Assembly: GCA_021186555.1 (NCBI GenBank)
Contig: JAJKFL010000010.1
Coordinates: 22,112,586 to 22,176,585, forward strand
DNA: 64,000 nucleotides
DNA from: Reticulitermes speratus
Taxonomy: Eukaryota > Arthropoda > Insecta > Blattodea > Rhinotermitidae
Reading direction: 5' to 3'
Part shown: one piece after another, positions 10,659 to 23,394 of the stretch
Numbering within the stretch: position 1 is the stretch's first letter
Layout of the letters: each line of letters opens with the position of its first letter
The notes under the pieces: generated by a model
What the model saw: only the letters and a program-made list of their open reading frames with translations
What the model was told of the DNA's origin: nothing
Databases searched by the model: none
Translations under genes and position numbers: made by a program

Positions 10659-10934
10659 GGTAAAGTTCACCCTACAACAGGCCATGAAGGCCCAGAGGGG
10701 GAGTAAAGGTATAGCTCTACTCTTTCTTTAACCTCGGCGCTAGATGGGGGTGGGTGGTTACGCCACGCCCCGGCCGGTATCCCCGGGAATGACCCAGTAC
10801 CCATCGTACAGGAGGCTGGGTAGGCTCTAGGGCCGGTCTGGACGGGTGCTGAAAATCTCGCCCCCTCCGGGATTCGATCCCCGGACCGCCCAGCTCGTAG
10901 CGAGTCGCTATACTGACTGAGCTATTGCGGCCCA
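10659..10934 (-). mobile_element. tRNA-derived SINE, full-length copy
   Basis: Read on the minus strand the element starts with a tRNA-like head: box A-like TAGCTCAGTCAGTATAGCG, and box B-like GGGGATCGAATCCCG. It ends near TTTACC. A 14-bp target duplication with one mismatch flanks it: GCTGTGCGTCATAA at 10644-10657 and GCTGTGCTTCATAA at 10935-10948. Other copies of this family lie at 15310-15490, 38923-39185, 43688-43897, 44373-44632, 49963-50242, 54620-54826 and 59104-59379. Confidence 0.85.
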
Positions 10935-10949
10935 CGCTGTGCTTCATAA

Positions 10950-12205
10950 GGGTACCGTATTACACGTAAGCATAGGAATAAAAGTGTTTGTAAAATTGTG
11001 GAGGTTTCCACACGGGGATATTTAACCCTGTCTTTCTTTTTTTTTGGCGCGCTCGCAAAACTGCGAAAAGCGACTATTAGCTTCGTCATGTCTGTTTGTC
11101 CGTCCGCATGGAACAGCTCTGCTCCCACTGAAAGGATTTTCATGAAATTTGGTATTGAGTATTTTTTAAAAATCTGTCGAGACAATTCAAGTTTCATTAA
11201 AATCTAACAAGAATAACTGGTACTTTACATAAAGACCTAAGTACATTTATGATAATATCTCGCTGAATTCTTCTTAGAATGAGAAATGTTTCAGACAAAA
11301 GTTATAGAGAAAATAAAAACACATTTTATGTTCAATAACTTTTTTCTAAAATCGTGCCGTTTATGAGATAATGTGAAAAAATATGTTAGAGCCAGACAGG
11401 CCACAGATGACAATATAATACTGTGCATGCGCTTTGCATGCTGTATAACTAAGGCTACAGACATACACTCAGAATATGTAATACTTATTGCTTTACCATG
11501 GCAACAATGGTTACGCGAACGTGCGTCAATATTACATTATACTTATATTGCCTGTTTTGTTTTAGGCATTTTACAGGTTTCTTGTGTCAAAAGTTGCCCT
11601 TTCCATTTATCATATCTCTGTAACAATAATAATTTTATTTAAAAAGTACTGTTGCTAAAAATTTTACCTCACACCATTATACCCATTTTTATGGGATTTC
11701 GCAGTTATCCGCTTTGCAGTCCCGGTCTAATTCAATACAGTACATTCCAATTGCTAAATTCTGTTGTTGATTCCCAAAGTTGTAAGGTGCAAAATGGTCG
11801 CTCACTTGAGCAAATCAATGAAAAAAACATCTATGGAACTGTGATGAATCATAATGACTCATAGCAAGGCACTTGTGTAACTTGCAAACTCATTTCTTTT
11901 CCAACCAGTAGCATATCAGTATGTGAGGGCAGGATTTGCTGATTTCTAAAATTATATTAGGAGTCGTGATTAATTAAATAGCATTAAGTTATCAGCAGTT
12001 CCAAAAATAAAGATAACAGCAGTTATTGAGGCTTTGCTATTTCCCCTCTGTGGTAAACGTGTGTGTCACAATTTAAGTGTTTTTCTCTCATTTAGTTACT
12101 CAGTTGTTCTCTCTTCTCTTTACATTATGTTTACAATTCCCTGCTTGACATGTTTGCATAACTTCACGTTTCAAGTGCCTGACGGACAATGTAAGGCGCC
12201 TCTCA
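10950..12205. other. Intergenic, unclassified repeats
   Basis: About 10990-11220 contains the TGTCTGTTTGTCCGTCCGCA...ATGAAATTTGGTA phrase shared loosely with about 1560-1660, probably an unclassified dispersed element. No gene was recognised. Confidence 0.4.
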
Positions 12206-12340
12206 ATGTCACGTACGTCAAATCTACCAACTTTACAGGTGCACAACACAAAGGCCTATTCAAACAAACGAGCAGCACAGAAGTTTGATGTGAAGCGATC
12301 CAATCTGAAGAAACTAAGTGAGATGGAAGGTACAGAACAG
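12206..12340 (+). pseudogene. Fragment resembling a psq/Brinker-type helix-turn-helix
   Basis: In one frame the sequence reads TKAYSNKRAAQKFDVKRSNL. This resembles the N-terminal DNA-binding helix-turn-helix (…NRAAARKFGV…) of pogo-like transposases and Brinker-type proteins. There is no flanking domain, no clear start and no splice context. It is probably a transposon scrap. Confidence 0.35.
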
Positions 12341-12509
12341 TCACCATCATCATGTGGTCTGTCTTATGACAGGTCCATAGCCTATTCCAAAGCAAGTTCT
12401 CCGCACAGTGCAATCCAGTGTTTCGTCTTTCAGCTTCCTTTAGCTGCATATGTCTTCTTCCTCACCTTTCCCTCTTTCTATCCTTCCATCTTTCCTTCGA
12501 TAGAAGGCA

Positions 12510-14545
12510 CTGCCTATGCAAGATGTGATGGGGAACCGCATCAGATTAAAATTTCAAACATGATTGCAGCGTTGGAGAACTTATATGATAGTGAGGACAC
12601 AAACAGGGCTTGGGGAAAACATCAAAGAGAATATCAGAATCTCAGCTAAAGAGAGTCCAGGTCTGTATGAACAAATGTAGCATAAACCATGGTTTGATTA
12701 AAAATGTTTACAATTTTTAGATCAAAGGAAGCAGAGGTTACAGAATCCAAACCAAAGTAATGTAGGTAATCTGAACAATGTAAGGCGTGAAGCTAGTAAG
12801 ACATTTTTAGGAATAAAAAGAAGGAATATCTGAAAGCTAAAATTAATGAACTTGAAACAAACAGTAAGAACAAGAATATCAGAGACTTGTATAGGGGCAT
12901 CAGTGACTTTAAGAAGGGTTACCAGCCTAGAAATAATGTAGTAAAGGATGAGAAAGGTGATCTGGTTGCAGACTCCCACAGTATCTTGGCTAGGTGGAGG
13001 AATCATTTGTTTCAGCTATTGAATGTACATGGGGTTAATGATGTTAGGCAGGCTGAAATACACACAGCAGGGCCACTGGTGCCTGAGCCCAGTAACTCTG
13101 AGGTTGAGATGGCTATTGAAAGTTAAAAAGGCACAAATCACCAGATATTGATCAAATTCCAGCAGAACTGATTAAAGCAGGAAGTTAGACAATTCGTTCT
13201 GAGATCCATAACTGATTAATTCTGTTTGGAATAAGGAAGAATTGTCTCAGCAGTGGAAGGAGTCAATCATTGTACCTATTTATAAGAAGGGTGATAAAAC
13301 AGACTGCAGTAATTATCGAAGCTTATCACTTTTATCAACTACATACAAAATTTCATCCAACATCCTTCTGTTAAAGTTAACTTTGTATGCAGACAAAATT
13401 ATTGGGAAGCATCAGTGTGGATTTAGACGTAACAGGTCGACTACTGATCATATATTCTGCATTCGTCAAATACTTGAGAAAAAATGGGAATACAATGAGG
13501 CAGTACGTCAGCTATTTATAGACATCAAGAAAGCCTATGATTTAGTTAGGAGGGAGGTCTTGTATGATATTCTCATTGAATTTGGTATCCCTATGAAACT
13601 AGTAAGGCTAGTAAAAATGTGTCTGAATGAAACCTGTAGCAGAGTCCGGGTAGGCAAACATTTGTCTGACACATTTCCTATTAAGAATTATATTGGGCGG
13701 AAACGTACATGCTATAAAGAAAAACACAGAAGCTTTAGTAGTCGCTAGTGAGGAGATTGGTCTAGAAGTAAATGCTGATAAAACTAAGTACATGGTCATG
13801 TCTCGCAATCAGAATGCAGGACAAAATCACAACATAAAGTTAGATAATAAATCCTTTGAAAGGGTGCAACAGTTCAAATATTTGGGAACAACCCTAACAA
13901 ATCGAAATTCCATTCAGGAAGAAATTAAGAGCAGATTGAAATCGGGGAGTGCTTTATCATTTGGTGCAGGATCTTCTGTCTTCCAGTTTGCTATCCAAAA
14001 ATACAAAGATTAAGATATACAGAACTATAATTTTGTCTGTTGTTTTGTATGGGTGTGAGACTTGGTCTCTTACACTGAGGGAGGAACACAGGCTGAGGGT
14101 GTTCGAGAATAGGGTGCTGAGGAGGATATTTGGGTCTAAGAGGGACGGGGTAACGGGGGAGTGGAGAAGACTACATAACGAGGAACTTAATGATCTGTAC
14201 TGATTACCAAATATTATTCGGGTGATCAAATCAAGATGAATGAGGTGGGCGGGGCATGTGGCACGTATGGGTGAGGGGTGAGATGCATACAGGATTTTGG
14301 TGGGGAGACCTGAGGAAAGGAGACCACTTGGAAGACCCAGGCGTAGATGGGAGGATAATATTAAAATGGATCTTCAAGAAGTGGGATGGGGGCGCATGGA
14401 CTGGATTGATATGGCTAAGGATAGGGACAGGTGGCGGGCTCTTGTGAGTGCGGTAATGAACCTTCGGGTTCCATAAAACGCGGGGAATTTCTTGACTAGC
14501 TGACGACCTGTTAGCTTCTCAAGAAGGACTCTGCTCCATGGAGTT
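12510..14545 (+). mobile_element. Decayed non-LTR retrotransposon (LINE) with RT deletion
   Basis: Frame pieces in order: a pre-RT linker (about 12530-12655, then 12780-13125, containing NIRDLYRGISDFKKGYQPR). RT fingers and palm follow at 13242-13690 (KESIIVPIYKKGDKTDCSNYR, QCGFRRNRSTTDHIFCIRQI, LFIDIKKAYD). The thumb and C-terminal region run through 13693-14460 ([33 protein letters not shown]). Stops and frameshifts separate them. At about 13690, IKN jumps directly to an ILGGNVHAIKKNTE-like stretch, so the segment that should contain the YADD catalytic motif is missing. The 3' end carries a GTTAGTTAG tail. An RTE-like clade is my guess. The family recurs as 3' fragments across this window. 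Confidence 0.9.
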
Positions 14546-15309
14546 AGTTAGTTAGTCATTATAAATGGAGTGGGGAGTATGGGAAGGCAGGAGGCTGCTT
14601 TGCCGATATCCTGCTACATAGTTCTGTACGTTACCACCACGACCGTGCTGTACCAACTACCAGTGAGCCATTCCGGCTACAATGACGCACGTAGGCGCCG
14701 CATTTGGTGGTGTATTTTTACATTTCCACGGAGTTTGGTATCTGTTAAAGTTGTTATCTGTGAGTGTCAGATACAGGAGCGTCATTTGGATAATTCAATG
14801 AGAGGAGGGCACGTAACTTATGGTGTGGTTACACTGTGTTGGTCACTGTCGCTATAAAAAGGTGAGAATTGTATGTGTGTCTAACATACAAGTAATATTT
14901 TATATGTACCGTGCATTCTTTCATAACTTTAAGTCCAACCAATGCACAAGAATTATTAACAAAGTGTATTTGTAACCCCTACATACGTTTCGGCAATCAA
15001 GGTGCCATCCTCAGGGGGTGCATCAAAGAATCACAAACATCCCTGGCATGCAGATACACACATACTCGGCATTATAATGAAAGCACACACGCTGCTCACA
15101 ACATTAAAATGAATTGATGCCCACAGTCACAAAACCAAAGGTTAAGAGTAAACAACACAGTGTGTCTAAGTCAGTGATGTAAGCTGACACTTCACATACA
15201 TAACACAGTAAAAATTATCACATACAAATGCTGTTACATGACTCGACCTAGACGACTAATATATATAAAAGTTTTTTTAAAGGGTTTTACTGGCTGTGGG
15301 CCGTGTATA
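14546..15309. other. Intergenic with hammerhead-like motif
   Basis: Mostly unassigned sequence. Around 14955-15014, minus strand, lies a CTGAGGA / GGCA...TGCC / GAAAC motif (separate entry). No gene was recognised. Confidence 0.4.
14955..15014 (-). ncRNA. Hammerhead-like motif, degenerate
   Basis: Read on the minus strand from 15014: CTGAGGATGGCACC, a GGCA/TGCC hairpin, then GAAACGTATGTAGGGG and a partly complementary TTACAAATAC. This follows the CTGANGA-stem II-GAAA-stem III order of hammerhead ribozymes associated with Penelope-like elements. The spare T before stem II makes activity doubtful. It is probably the end of a retroelement rather than a functional RNA gene. Confidence 0.4.
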
Positions 15310-15490
15310 CAGTCATATAGTCGATCTCGTAGGGGGAGTAGAGGTATAGCTTCACTCATTCTTAATTGTGGCACTAGGTGGAGGTGAGTGATTAACTTCA
15401 TGTCCAGACCACTTTATCCCTGGGAAAGAATCCCAGTATCCAGAGCCATCTGGACATTTTGGGAAGGAAATTGTCTGCGATGGCCATACC
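15310..15490 (-). mobile_element. Degenerate SINE, tRNA-head missing
   Basis: It matches the 3' half of the SINE at 10659-10934 (GTAGAGGTATAGCTTCACTC, TTTATCCCTGGGAAAGA, CCAGTATCCA). The tRNA-like head is not recognisable, so the copy is truncated or heavily mutated. Confidence 0.6.
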
Positions 15491-16504
15491 TTCATTTGTG
15501 TTTTATTTTTGGGCATAGGTGAACTCGCACCATATCCTGCTCTTTTGCTTTACGTTTTTTACTGTAGAATTATGTGATTATTTTAACGGCCAGTAAAGTA
15601 CTTGTGTGTACTCTGAGTCAGTTAATTGGAAAGCTGTCTTGTAAATTTATTGCCAGCCTATGGCACATCTTTATAATATCATGGCCATTTTGTTTGTGTC
15701 TTATCTACATGATGGTTGGTTGTAATTGCCCTATTGTGTACTGTACATTGGTGCTGCTAGCGAATTTAAAGAGAGAAGTATTAGGTTAAAATGTGGTGCA
15801 TATGGCCATATTTCATCATGCCATACTATGGACATAGTTTTAGATTGGCCAGTAAGCCTGCATTTACTGGTAATGAAGCGATTGGGGGAATATTCTTATT
15901 GCAGTTCCTGACGCGTTCCTTGAGAATGAGCTTTGGCCACCTGTGAGAGAAGATGGATAAATTTGAACCATTGGTGAGTTGTATTTCTGTAGTTAGCAAA
16001 GTAACTCAGTCAGTGAATTGACTGTGCATAGGTGTTAATGACATACATTTGATTCCTTGCAAAGGCAAGAATTTTTCTTTGCCACTGTACCCAGAATGGC
16101 TGTGGTGCTCACCTGGCCTCTTGACTTACATGTAGTGTGCTCATTTCTCAGGGTTAAAGTGACTGGAGTGTGATGCTGACTTCTTATTAGTGGGTTAGCC
16201 CTTTAATGCTGACCTCAGTGCACTGTAGAGATCTTTATACACTGTATACAGACATCCAGTCTGTGTACAGTTCTGCTTGTGTAAATGCTGCACATTGCTG
16301 TCTTTAATGTGTTCTAAAATTACCACATGACAGTAAATTCAGAGCCCTCCTTGAGAAGTTTGTCAGTTAGTCAAGAAATTCTCTACATTTTATTGAACCT
16401 GAATGTGCACTACTGTTTAATCTTAATGTTATTCATATTCCATACATTAAAGATATTGTCATATAATTCCAACAAAATGCATGTGGAGTTGGTAATATGT
16501 AAAT

Positions 16505-16565
16505 GTGTTATCACAAAATATACTCCTACATATTTTGGTTGAAGAGCCATCTTCAGGGAGACTTG
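16505..16565 (-). ncRNA. Hammerhead-like motif with intact stem III
   Basis: On the minus strand: CTGAAGATGGCTCTTCAACC then AAAATATGTAGGAGTATATT, with AAAATAT pairing to the following TATATTTT. The layout equals the other hammerhead-like loci here. However, the core boxes are changed (CTGAAGA for CTGATGA, AAAA for GAAA), so it is probably inactive. Confidence 0.35.
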
Positions 16566-17176
16566 CATATAAATCAATTCTGGATGTCAATATATAAAAC
16601 ACATGAGTTTAAAAACTAAGTACAGGATAACAGTAACCTACAAATATGACTGGCCAGTTAACAATCTACAGTGAAAGCTAAAAATTGTTAGAACTAGTCT
16701 TTGTATTGAAGTCTTCCATTGCATTGTGTGTTTTCACTTTTGCATGCAAATATCTATTTGTGGACATCTTCAATCCTAATTTGGATTGGGTCCCTGCAGT
16801 ATATATTTGATGTGTGCTATGCAGAAGAGTACTCTGTACTCAGTACATAATGCTCTCCTACATTTGAATATTTACCAACTGTAAGTTTATTTTGTTAGAA
16901 TATTTAACAGTACATTACTGTGATCAGAAGAGCTCTCCACTGGTCCCTGTTCTGGCCCAGATAAATCCATTCCACAGTCTCACAACATATTTCTGTAAGA
17001 TACGTGGGTATTAGGAACTTTAATTTATGGGGAAGTCAAGTTAGAAAGAGGAAGATTGGTTTGAACCAGTCCTTAATGTACATACACCATGTTACCCCAT
17101 ATCAGTCCAATTTTTTTTATTTGCCTCTCTTCAATTCAGTAGCAAAATGAAAAATTTGTTAGGTAGAAAAAGTATT

Positions 17177-17207
17177 GGGGGGGGGGGCAAATGCCTCCCC
17201 CCCCCCC
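17177..17207. repeat. G-run / C-run hairpin
   Basis: Eleven G followed by CAAATGCCT and eleven C form a near-perfect hairpin. It may mark the end of a small inverted-repeat element. Length is likely error-prone. Confidence 0.7.
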
Positions 17208-17545
17208 TCAAGTTATGCCTATGTCCATTACTACTGTGACTGGTATTTTGTTGTAGTGTGACTTAAAGAACTGTACAGAGCATTATTGTATAATGTTGAC
17301 AGACTGATGCACAGCATAGCTGCAGCATGTGTATTGTACAACTGTAAAATGTTTGTTTGATGTTTGGACAAAACTTCGTAAGGACCAGAACAACTAGTTC
17401 CTGAAATCAGGGGTGGACTGTCCACTGTGTGCATATTCTTTCCAAGATTCTGTATCCACTTATCATGCAGTTCAAGTGCTATTTTGTGCCAGAATCTAGA
17501 AATATTACAGTATACAATTATGAGTGTAAATTGTGTTTCTTACAG

Positions 17546-17623
17546 ATGGTGGCACAGTCTTTGATGGTTCCTTGCGTCAGAATATGTCATGCTGTACATC
17601 GTATATTGTCTTCACTTTGTCAG
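17546..17623 (+). other. Candidate isolated exon, identity unknown
   Basis: A 78-base segment is flanked by a textbook acceptor (TTTCTTACAG) and donor (CAG|GTAAGT). It is open in at least two frames (MVAQSLMVPCVRICHAVHRI... or DGGTVFDGSLRQNMSCC...). I recognise neither product, and no neighbouring exon was found. It may be a true exon of an unseen gene or a chance pair of splice signals. Confidence 0.3.
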
Positions 17624-20030
17624 GTAAGTGGACGGGGTTCTGAGATCAGAATATACAGCTTCATACTGCCTGTTTGAGTTTGAATTCTGTTGTTATGGAA
17701 GGTTGTGATCTGATTATCTGTTTGTTTCCTGTGTGTAAAGTCTCTGATTACGTACTTTACATGCAAATCTAACTTGCTGTCTGATGTAACAATGACTCTG
17801 TATTGGAGATTGAAGGAGTTGAGGCTCATAAACTGTAGAGCACAGTAAGCACACCTGGACTGACATTCATCATAATCTACATTTATACCAAATGCTAAAC
17901 TTGATGGAATTAAATAATGCTTATGCACTAAATGGTGCTGCTGTCTGGAGGAACTGTTTGAGTAAAGGTTCGATGGTGAAGTACTGGCTCAAGCTGTCTT
18001 CCACTGGTGCCATATTTTGGTGCTGTTTGAGATTGACAGTGAATATGACAGGATCATGCAAAAGGGCAGAATAGCAAGTGATAGCAGTTTATGGCCTCTG
18101 TAATAATGTTAGTCACATTCTCAAGTTCTAAATTCACAAATTTTTACTTTTTTCAGAAATTTCACCTTTGATTGCCACAGATTTCTTTTACACCTTTTAT
18201 AGATTAGGCAACTTAATGAGAGTTTGGTTTCTCACATGGGTGAGGATTTGGATTGTTATATTTTGGGTTAGGACACAGTGTAATCTACAGAGTGGCTATA
18301 AACATGGCGGGAGAAAAATATTGCTTCATTATTTTGAAAGTGTGTTAATTGAAAATAATGGATAGAACAGATATACCAGGAAGTGGATTGGTGTTAATAT
18401 TGGCATTAATATTTAAAATAACTGGAATTTTAAATTGCAGTTATTATGTGCTTATGCTTATGTGAGGCTATTCAAAGAAACACTTTGAAAATGGATTCTC
18501 CATTTGCAATCCATTACACTTCCCATACTTCCTAGACACATACACAGTACACCTCTTCTCTTCTCATGATATATTTCCCTTATGCACAGCACTGGACACG
18601 ACTGGGAAGTCAGGCAGTACAGTAAAAATTCTTTCAGGTAAAGCAAAGACTCTTATTTTAAATGTCACATAGGTCTGATATCAGGCACTGCACAAATATG
18701 CTACATCCTGCTGAACGTTGTCAGCTTTATGTGAAGCTACCTGTAGTTGAGGTTTCCTTTTTTATAGGCAGTGACAGGGTAATATCTTCAAGTAGGGCAT
18801 TACCTATTTTGTATAGTGATGTACAAGGCCGTTATTTTAAATGACCATCAATCCTAGTTACTTTCTGTGCATTCACTTGTGCTACATACCAAGCCAACTC
18901 TCAAGAATCTTTCTTAAACTGTATATCAGAGAGCTTGCAAAGTTGTGTGTTGGTAATAAATGGTAGCATTATTAGCATACATTCCTTCCTGAAAAGGTCA
19001 AGATCATATGGTTTTTACATCACCATGCTGTCATGGTGTGTGTCTTTTGTCATTGATGTGGCCTAAAGTTGACAATATGGTTGAAGACAATTTGCTGCAA
19101 CTTTGTGTAATAGCCTAAATATTTCTGCTTAACTTGTGAATATTTGCGTAATCACAGAAGTTTGGTTTAATTAAAAATGTGTTATGTGGTGTTGGGAGTG
19201 ATGTTTGTAATTTGGCAAAAGTCCCCTTTTTTATTTCACCTAGTATGGAGACTGGGTGTCATCAGTAGTCCAGAAAACGACAAGAGGTTTAATGGTGATG
19301 AATCGTTGGTTCTTTAGGAGTTTGTGGTTTCTTGGGTACATGGGTTGCTGTGGCATGTTAAGGTAGAATCTGAGTAATATAATTAGTTGTTTAGTTAGTA
19401 AGCTATTTAATCAGTAAGACTGGTAGTTAGTTACTGGTAATTAGTTTGTCATTCAGCCATCAAGCTTGTTAGATACTGTCAGCTCATTGTCATGTAGTTA
19501 GTCTGTCAATGGGAGGGCTTGTTAATGTGTTTATATGAAATTCATAACTCCAGGTGCATCTTAAACTCTGTAATCATTCCACACTTGACATAAAGTTTAA
19601 GTCAGTTTATTTGTTGAATCATCACTCTATTCATGTCATGCATATGTCCAGACAGCTACAAAGAATGTATGACATGTAGGCGGAATAAATTTAACTTAAA
19701 AATCCAAGAATTTCAGCTCCATTTTGGAGCCGTTAATGTAAAAATTTTACAGTCGGGTTATTGTATCTGTGGCTGTGTTAACATATCCTGTGTGAGTTGT
19801 GATGCCACGCAAACACAACACATAGAGATGCATTGACGACAGGTCACGGTCATTCTGGAAAAATAAGTTGACTCATTGCGTGTGCGCTTCATAATATGAC
19901 TGCTCGAGCACCTTCAGGAACTTGATATATGAAGCTGTGATGTAACTACCACAGATGTTAAAAGTGTGGATTTCTTGCAAGAAAGTTCCTGAGCCCCTAC
20001 AACTGTTGGCACACATATTAGCAATATGAG
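17624..20030. other. Gene-poor stretch, nothing recognised
   Basis: AT-rich sequence with only short open frames and no recognised domain, SINE or LINE. It ends where the long inverted repeat begins. Confidence 0.45.
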
Positions 20031-20629
20031 CTGTGAATTACCTTTGATGTGTATTTCTGCCCTTTTGTATGCTTAGTCAGTCTTGTTGTAGATTATGTTG
20101 AATAAATATATTTTTTAACTTTTATGAATCGGAGTTAAAAATCAGTCTTTATGCAGTCCCATTATTTTATATTGTCTGCTGTGTTTTTGCTGCACCAGCC
20201 TTCTATTTTGAGTCACCTATACCAAGTAAACTGCACAATCAAATGAGTTGTAGACAGTCAGAAGTCTTAGTGGCGTAGCAATGAAGAAGTGGAGCAAAGT
20301 TGTTTCGGACAAATGTTGTAAAGCAGAAGAAATATTTTGTGTTCAGAACACTTTTCCCATACATTTTACAGTTTGGGGACAAATGGTCGAATGTGGATAT
20401 GCCAGATATGTTTCACTATGCATACAATTCATTACCTGTTTTTGTAGTGAAGTAGGCGTTACATAGGACTGAAAGGCACCAAAATTGAATTCAACTGACA
20501 GCATAGAGTATCAAAAATTGACATGAAAATCAAAGATAATATTACTAGCACCAGTGATATAATACGTTAACTACCACATACTGTTTACGTTGTATTTACC
20601 GTGCATCTTATCACAATTGGAAGTGTTTA

Positions 20630-20727
20630 TTTCATACCAACTTAGGCACACAATCGCCAAAATACGTATAGGGGTGAAATAAACTAATAATACTATAAGA
20701 TTGTGTGCATAAGTTGGTATGAAATAA
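20630..20727. repeat. Short fold-back with hammerhead-like loop remnant
   Basis: TATTTCATACCAACTTAGGC near 20630 faces its complement GCATAAGTTGGTATGAAATA near 20710. The loop holds CGCCAAAATACGTATAGGGG. This resembles the GCC-GAAAC-GTATAGGGG part of the hammerhead-like loci. The mirror copy at about 36895-36993 retains GCCGAAATACG. Confidence 0.6.
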
Positions 20728-22312
20728 ATACCACATATTGTATTTAGACAGCTTAAAATGAAAGGAACAGATAGAAGTGCCTTGTGATTGATTAATTAAG
20801 CACCTTGCCAGGAATGTCATTTAGGGCTTTAGAAGTATAAATCCAGTCATTCTTAAGCTCCACTAATAAATGGGAGCGAGTGTTGAGCTGCCTGTAAATG
20901 GAAATTGATAACATTTTATTAGTAAATCATTTTTGTAAACCACGACAACATTATGTACTTTAGGGCGGGATTTTACTTGATAGAGTAAATGTTTCAGAAG
21001 TGACATTACTTCCCCTTTTCTGTCCTGACAGAGTGCTGTAACTAGACCTTTCTAGTGAAAGTGCTCAAATAAAACTGGATGAATAGAGCTGAAAGAAGGA
21101 ACCATTCAGTAATCTGAATGGAGACTTTGTTGTATTCAGACTTGAGTCCAATTTTCTGTACTAACTTGAGAAGTCCCTAGCCACTCTGGGTGTGGTAGAC
21201 TGTGCTTTTACAGAGCCCGAGTCTGCAGCCATATCCTGTCTTGATTTTGTTCAGTGTAGTCCCAGCTTCAGACCCTATTTATAGAAGATCCATCACTATA
21301 CCTCCACCCCACCGCTACACCATCACTTCACATCCACTCAACCACAACACAATCACTAGAGGTCAGCTTAGTGAATATGTGGGTTTGAAAGATTTGCTTT
21401 TTCCCTCTGTACCAAAGGTGCCTTGTTTGAAGCTCACAGAATAAAAGAATGCTTGTGTAGCTCATCACAATGTGGTGGTGGTGATATTGTTGGATTCATG
21501 TGGGAACATCTACAAAACTATTTTTTTTTTTAACTGAGGCACCCCTTTGGGTTGTGCCTAAATGTAGACAAGCATGTGTTGAGTAAGTACAAACTGTGTA
21601 CCTCTGTTTTTTCTGATACGTATATTCCGGTTGTAAGCAGCCATTTCAATCAGTCGATGAAATCACTATCTTAACAGTGCCATTTCTGCTAAGACTGGAT
21701 CCCATGTGGTTATGCAGACGTGAAATGAAGCCATAAAGTATGAAAATACATGTACAATATCAAGTAATATCCAAACTGCATGTTATGAATTATATTAAAA
21801 CCATGTTACATTTAAACTCTAATACGGGTGTTTCTGTTTTAATTATTCACTGAATAGCAAATTTTGTTTTTTCGATTAGCTGAGTCAATTCTCTCATTGT
21901 TTTGAGCATTCTAATTTGTGACATGGAATGGTTCTGGATTATTTTATGTTCTGTTGGGTGATACTGAAGTGAAACAAAAATATTTATATTACCGAAGTTT
22001 GGGTTGTAATTTGCGGTTATAGGCAGTGTTTGAAGTTGAGGGTTATATTTAGCAGTGCCATAGGTACCACACAACAATAGTAAGTAATGCAAGGTGCCCA
22101 CGAGCCCATCTTAATGTGTTTTCTTACACTAACTGAACACCACCCACTATTCGTGCGATTTTGTAACAACTGAAGTTGGGGCGATTAAGGTCGAGCGTTG
22201 CAAAGCATATCATAATAACAGCTCACACAACCTTCGGCCACAGAGCGCGAAATTTAATATTTTACTTTATGTTAGTGTGTTTTGTTAGATAATTTTCATA
22301 GGTTAACATAAT

Positions 22313-22501
22313 TTGGCGACTTCTTCGCCTATCATAAATTCATTAATAAATGCACAAAACTTGGGAGTGACAATTTTGGGAAGAGAAGCACAGTTGTTCA
22401 TTGGTAGTTTCCCAGAGCTGATACACAGTGGAGAACAGTTATTTAAATTGAATATTTTTATTGTGAATTTTATAATTTCTCAAATTAATCAACGATTTTA
22501 G
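22313..22501 (+). other. Short open frame kept in both arms, unknown
   Basis: A 62-codon frame without an ATG start. Its mirror in the right arm (35122-35310, minus) is also open, with four differences. A weak resemblance of SPIINSLINAQNLG...LFIGSFPELIHSGEQLFK to RhoGEF DH domains was noted. No splice sites support an exon. Treat it as unproven. Confidence 0.2.
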
Positions 22502-22629
22502 GGATGCAGACATTGAATAGGCACGTTGGATTTCTTGAACCAAAAAAATTACAAGCTTATGCTGTAAACCTATGTGAATATCTCCACCATTGGTTTTGAC
22601 ATTTGCTTTAGAATATGCTATGGGGAAGC

Positions 22630-23175
22630 TTTATACAGAACTATAATTTTGCCTGTTGTTTTGTATGGGTGTGAGACTTGGTCTCTCACACTGAGGGAGG
22701 AACATAGGCTGAGGGTGTTTTGAGAATAGGGTGCTGAGGAGGATATTTGGGCCTAAGAGGGACGAGGTAACAGGGGAGTGGAGAAGACTACATAACGAGA
22801 AACGTAATGATATGTACTCATCACCAAATATTTTTCAGGTGATCAAATGAAGAAGAATGAGGTGGGCCGGGCATGTAGCACGTATGGGTGAGGGGAGAGG
22901 TGCATACAGGATTTTGGTGGTGAGACCTGAGGGAAGGAGACCACTTGAAAGACCCTGGCGTAGATGGGAGGATAATATTAAAATGTATCTTCAAGAAGTG
23001 GGATGGGGGCATGGACTGGATTGATATGGCTCAGGATAGGGACAGGTGGCGGGCTCTTGTGAGTGCGGTAATGAACCTTCGGGTTCCACGAAACTGCGGG
23101 GAATTTCTTGACTAGCTGACGACCTGCTAGCTTCTGAAGAAGGACTCTGCTTCATGGAGTTTGTTAGTTATGAGG
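22630..23175 (+). mobile_element. LINE 3' fragment in left arm
   Basis: It begins at ACAGAACTATAATTTTGCCT and carries the same C-terminal region as the LINE at 12510-14545 ([20 protein letters not shown]). The 3' UTR phrase GGGGAATTTCTTGACTAGCT and the GAAGGACTCTGCTTCATGGAG end follow. It is 5'-truncated and frameshifted. The mirror copy is at 34440-34995. Confidence 0.9.
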
Positions 23176-23394
23176 AAGCTTTAAGCCAAGGAGGAGAGGT
23201 TGGGTGTAATGGGACGCATCGGCTAAAGTAACGGTGAGAAGACATTTGGTAAATTAGAAGTAATAAAAACTGCAAGAGAAATTCGACAGATAAAACCGCA
23301 CGAAATTACCTTGCTATTCTGGCTATCGGAAACAAAAAAGCAGGAAAATTGGTGAGCTGTGTGAGGAATGGTAGTATCGAATATTATCGAAGTC

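Larger units (their letters stand above)
15491..17545. other. Long gene-poor stretch
   Basis: No convincing exon. It contains a hammerhead-like fold at 16505-16565 and a G11...C11 fold-back at 17177-17207. The sequence next to the C run (TCAAGTTATGCCTATG) resembles the end of a small DNA element. Confidence 0.45.

Noticed and set aside
10717..10947. 76-codon minus-strand frame with a GRGVTTHPH-like sequence
   Set aside because: It lies wholly within the SINE; copies of the same frame occur at other SINEs and reflect the repeat, not a gene.
21847..22101. 84-codon minus-strand frame kept open in both arms of the inverted repeat
   Set aside because: It starts at GTG, not ATG, has no splice signals, and persistence is expected for a recent duplication. 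No domain recognised.
22313..22501. RhoGEF DH-domain exon
   Set aside because: The resemblance is weak, a stop lies directly after the only nearby acceptor, and no donor follows.
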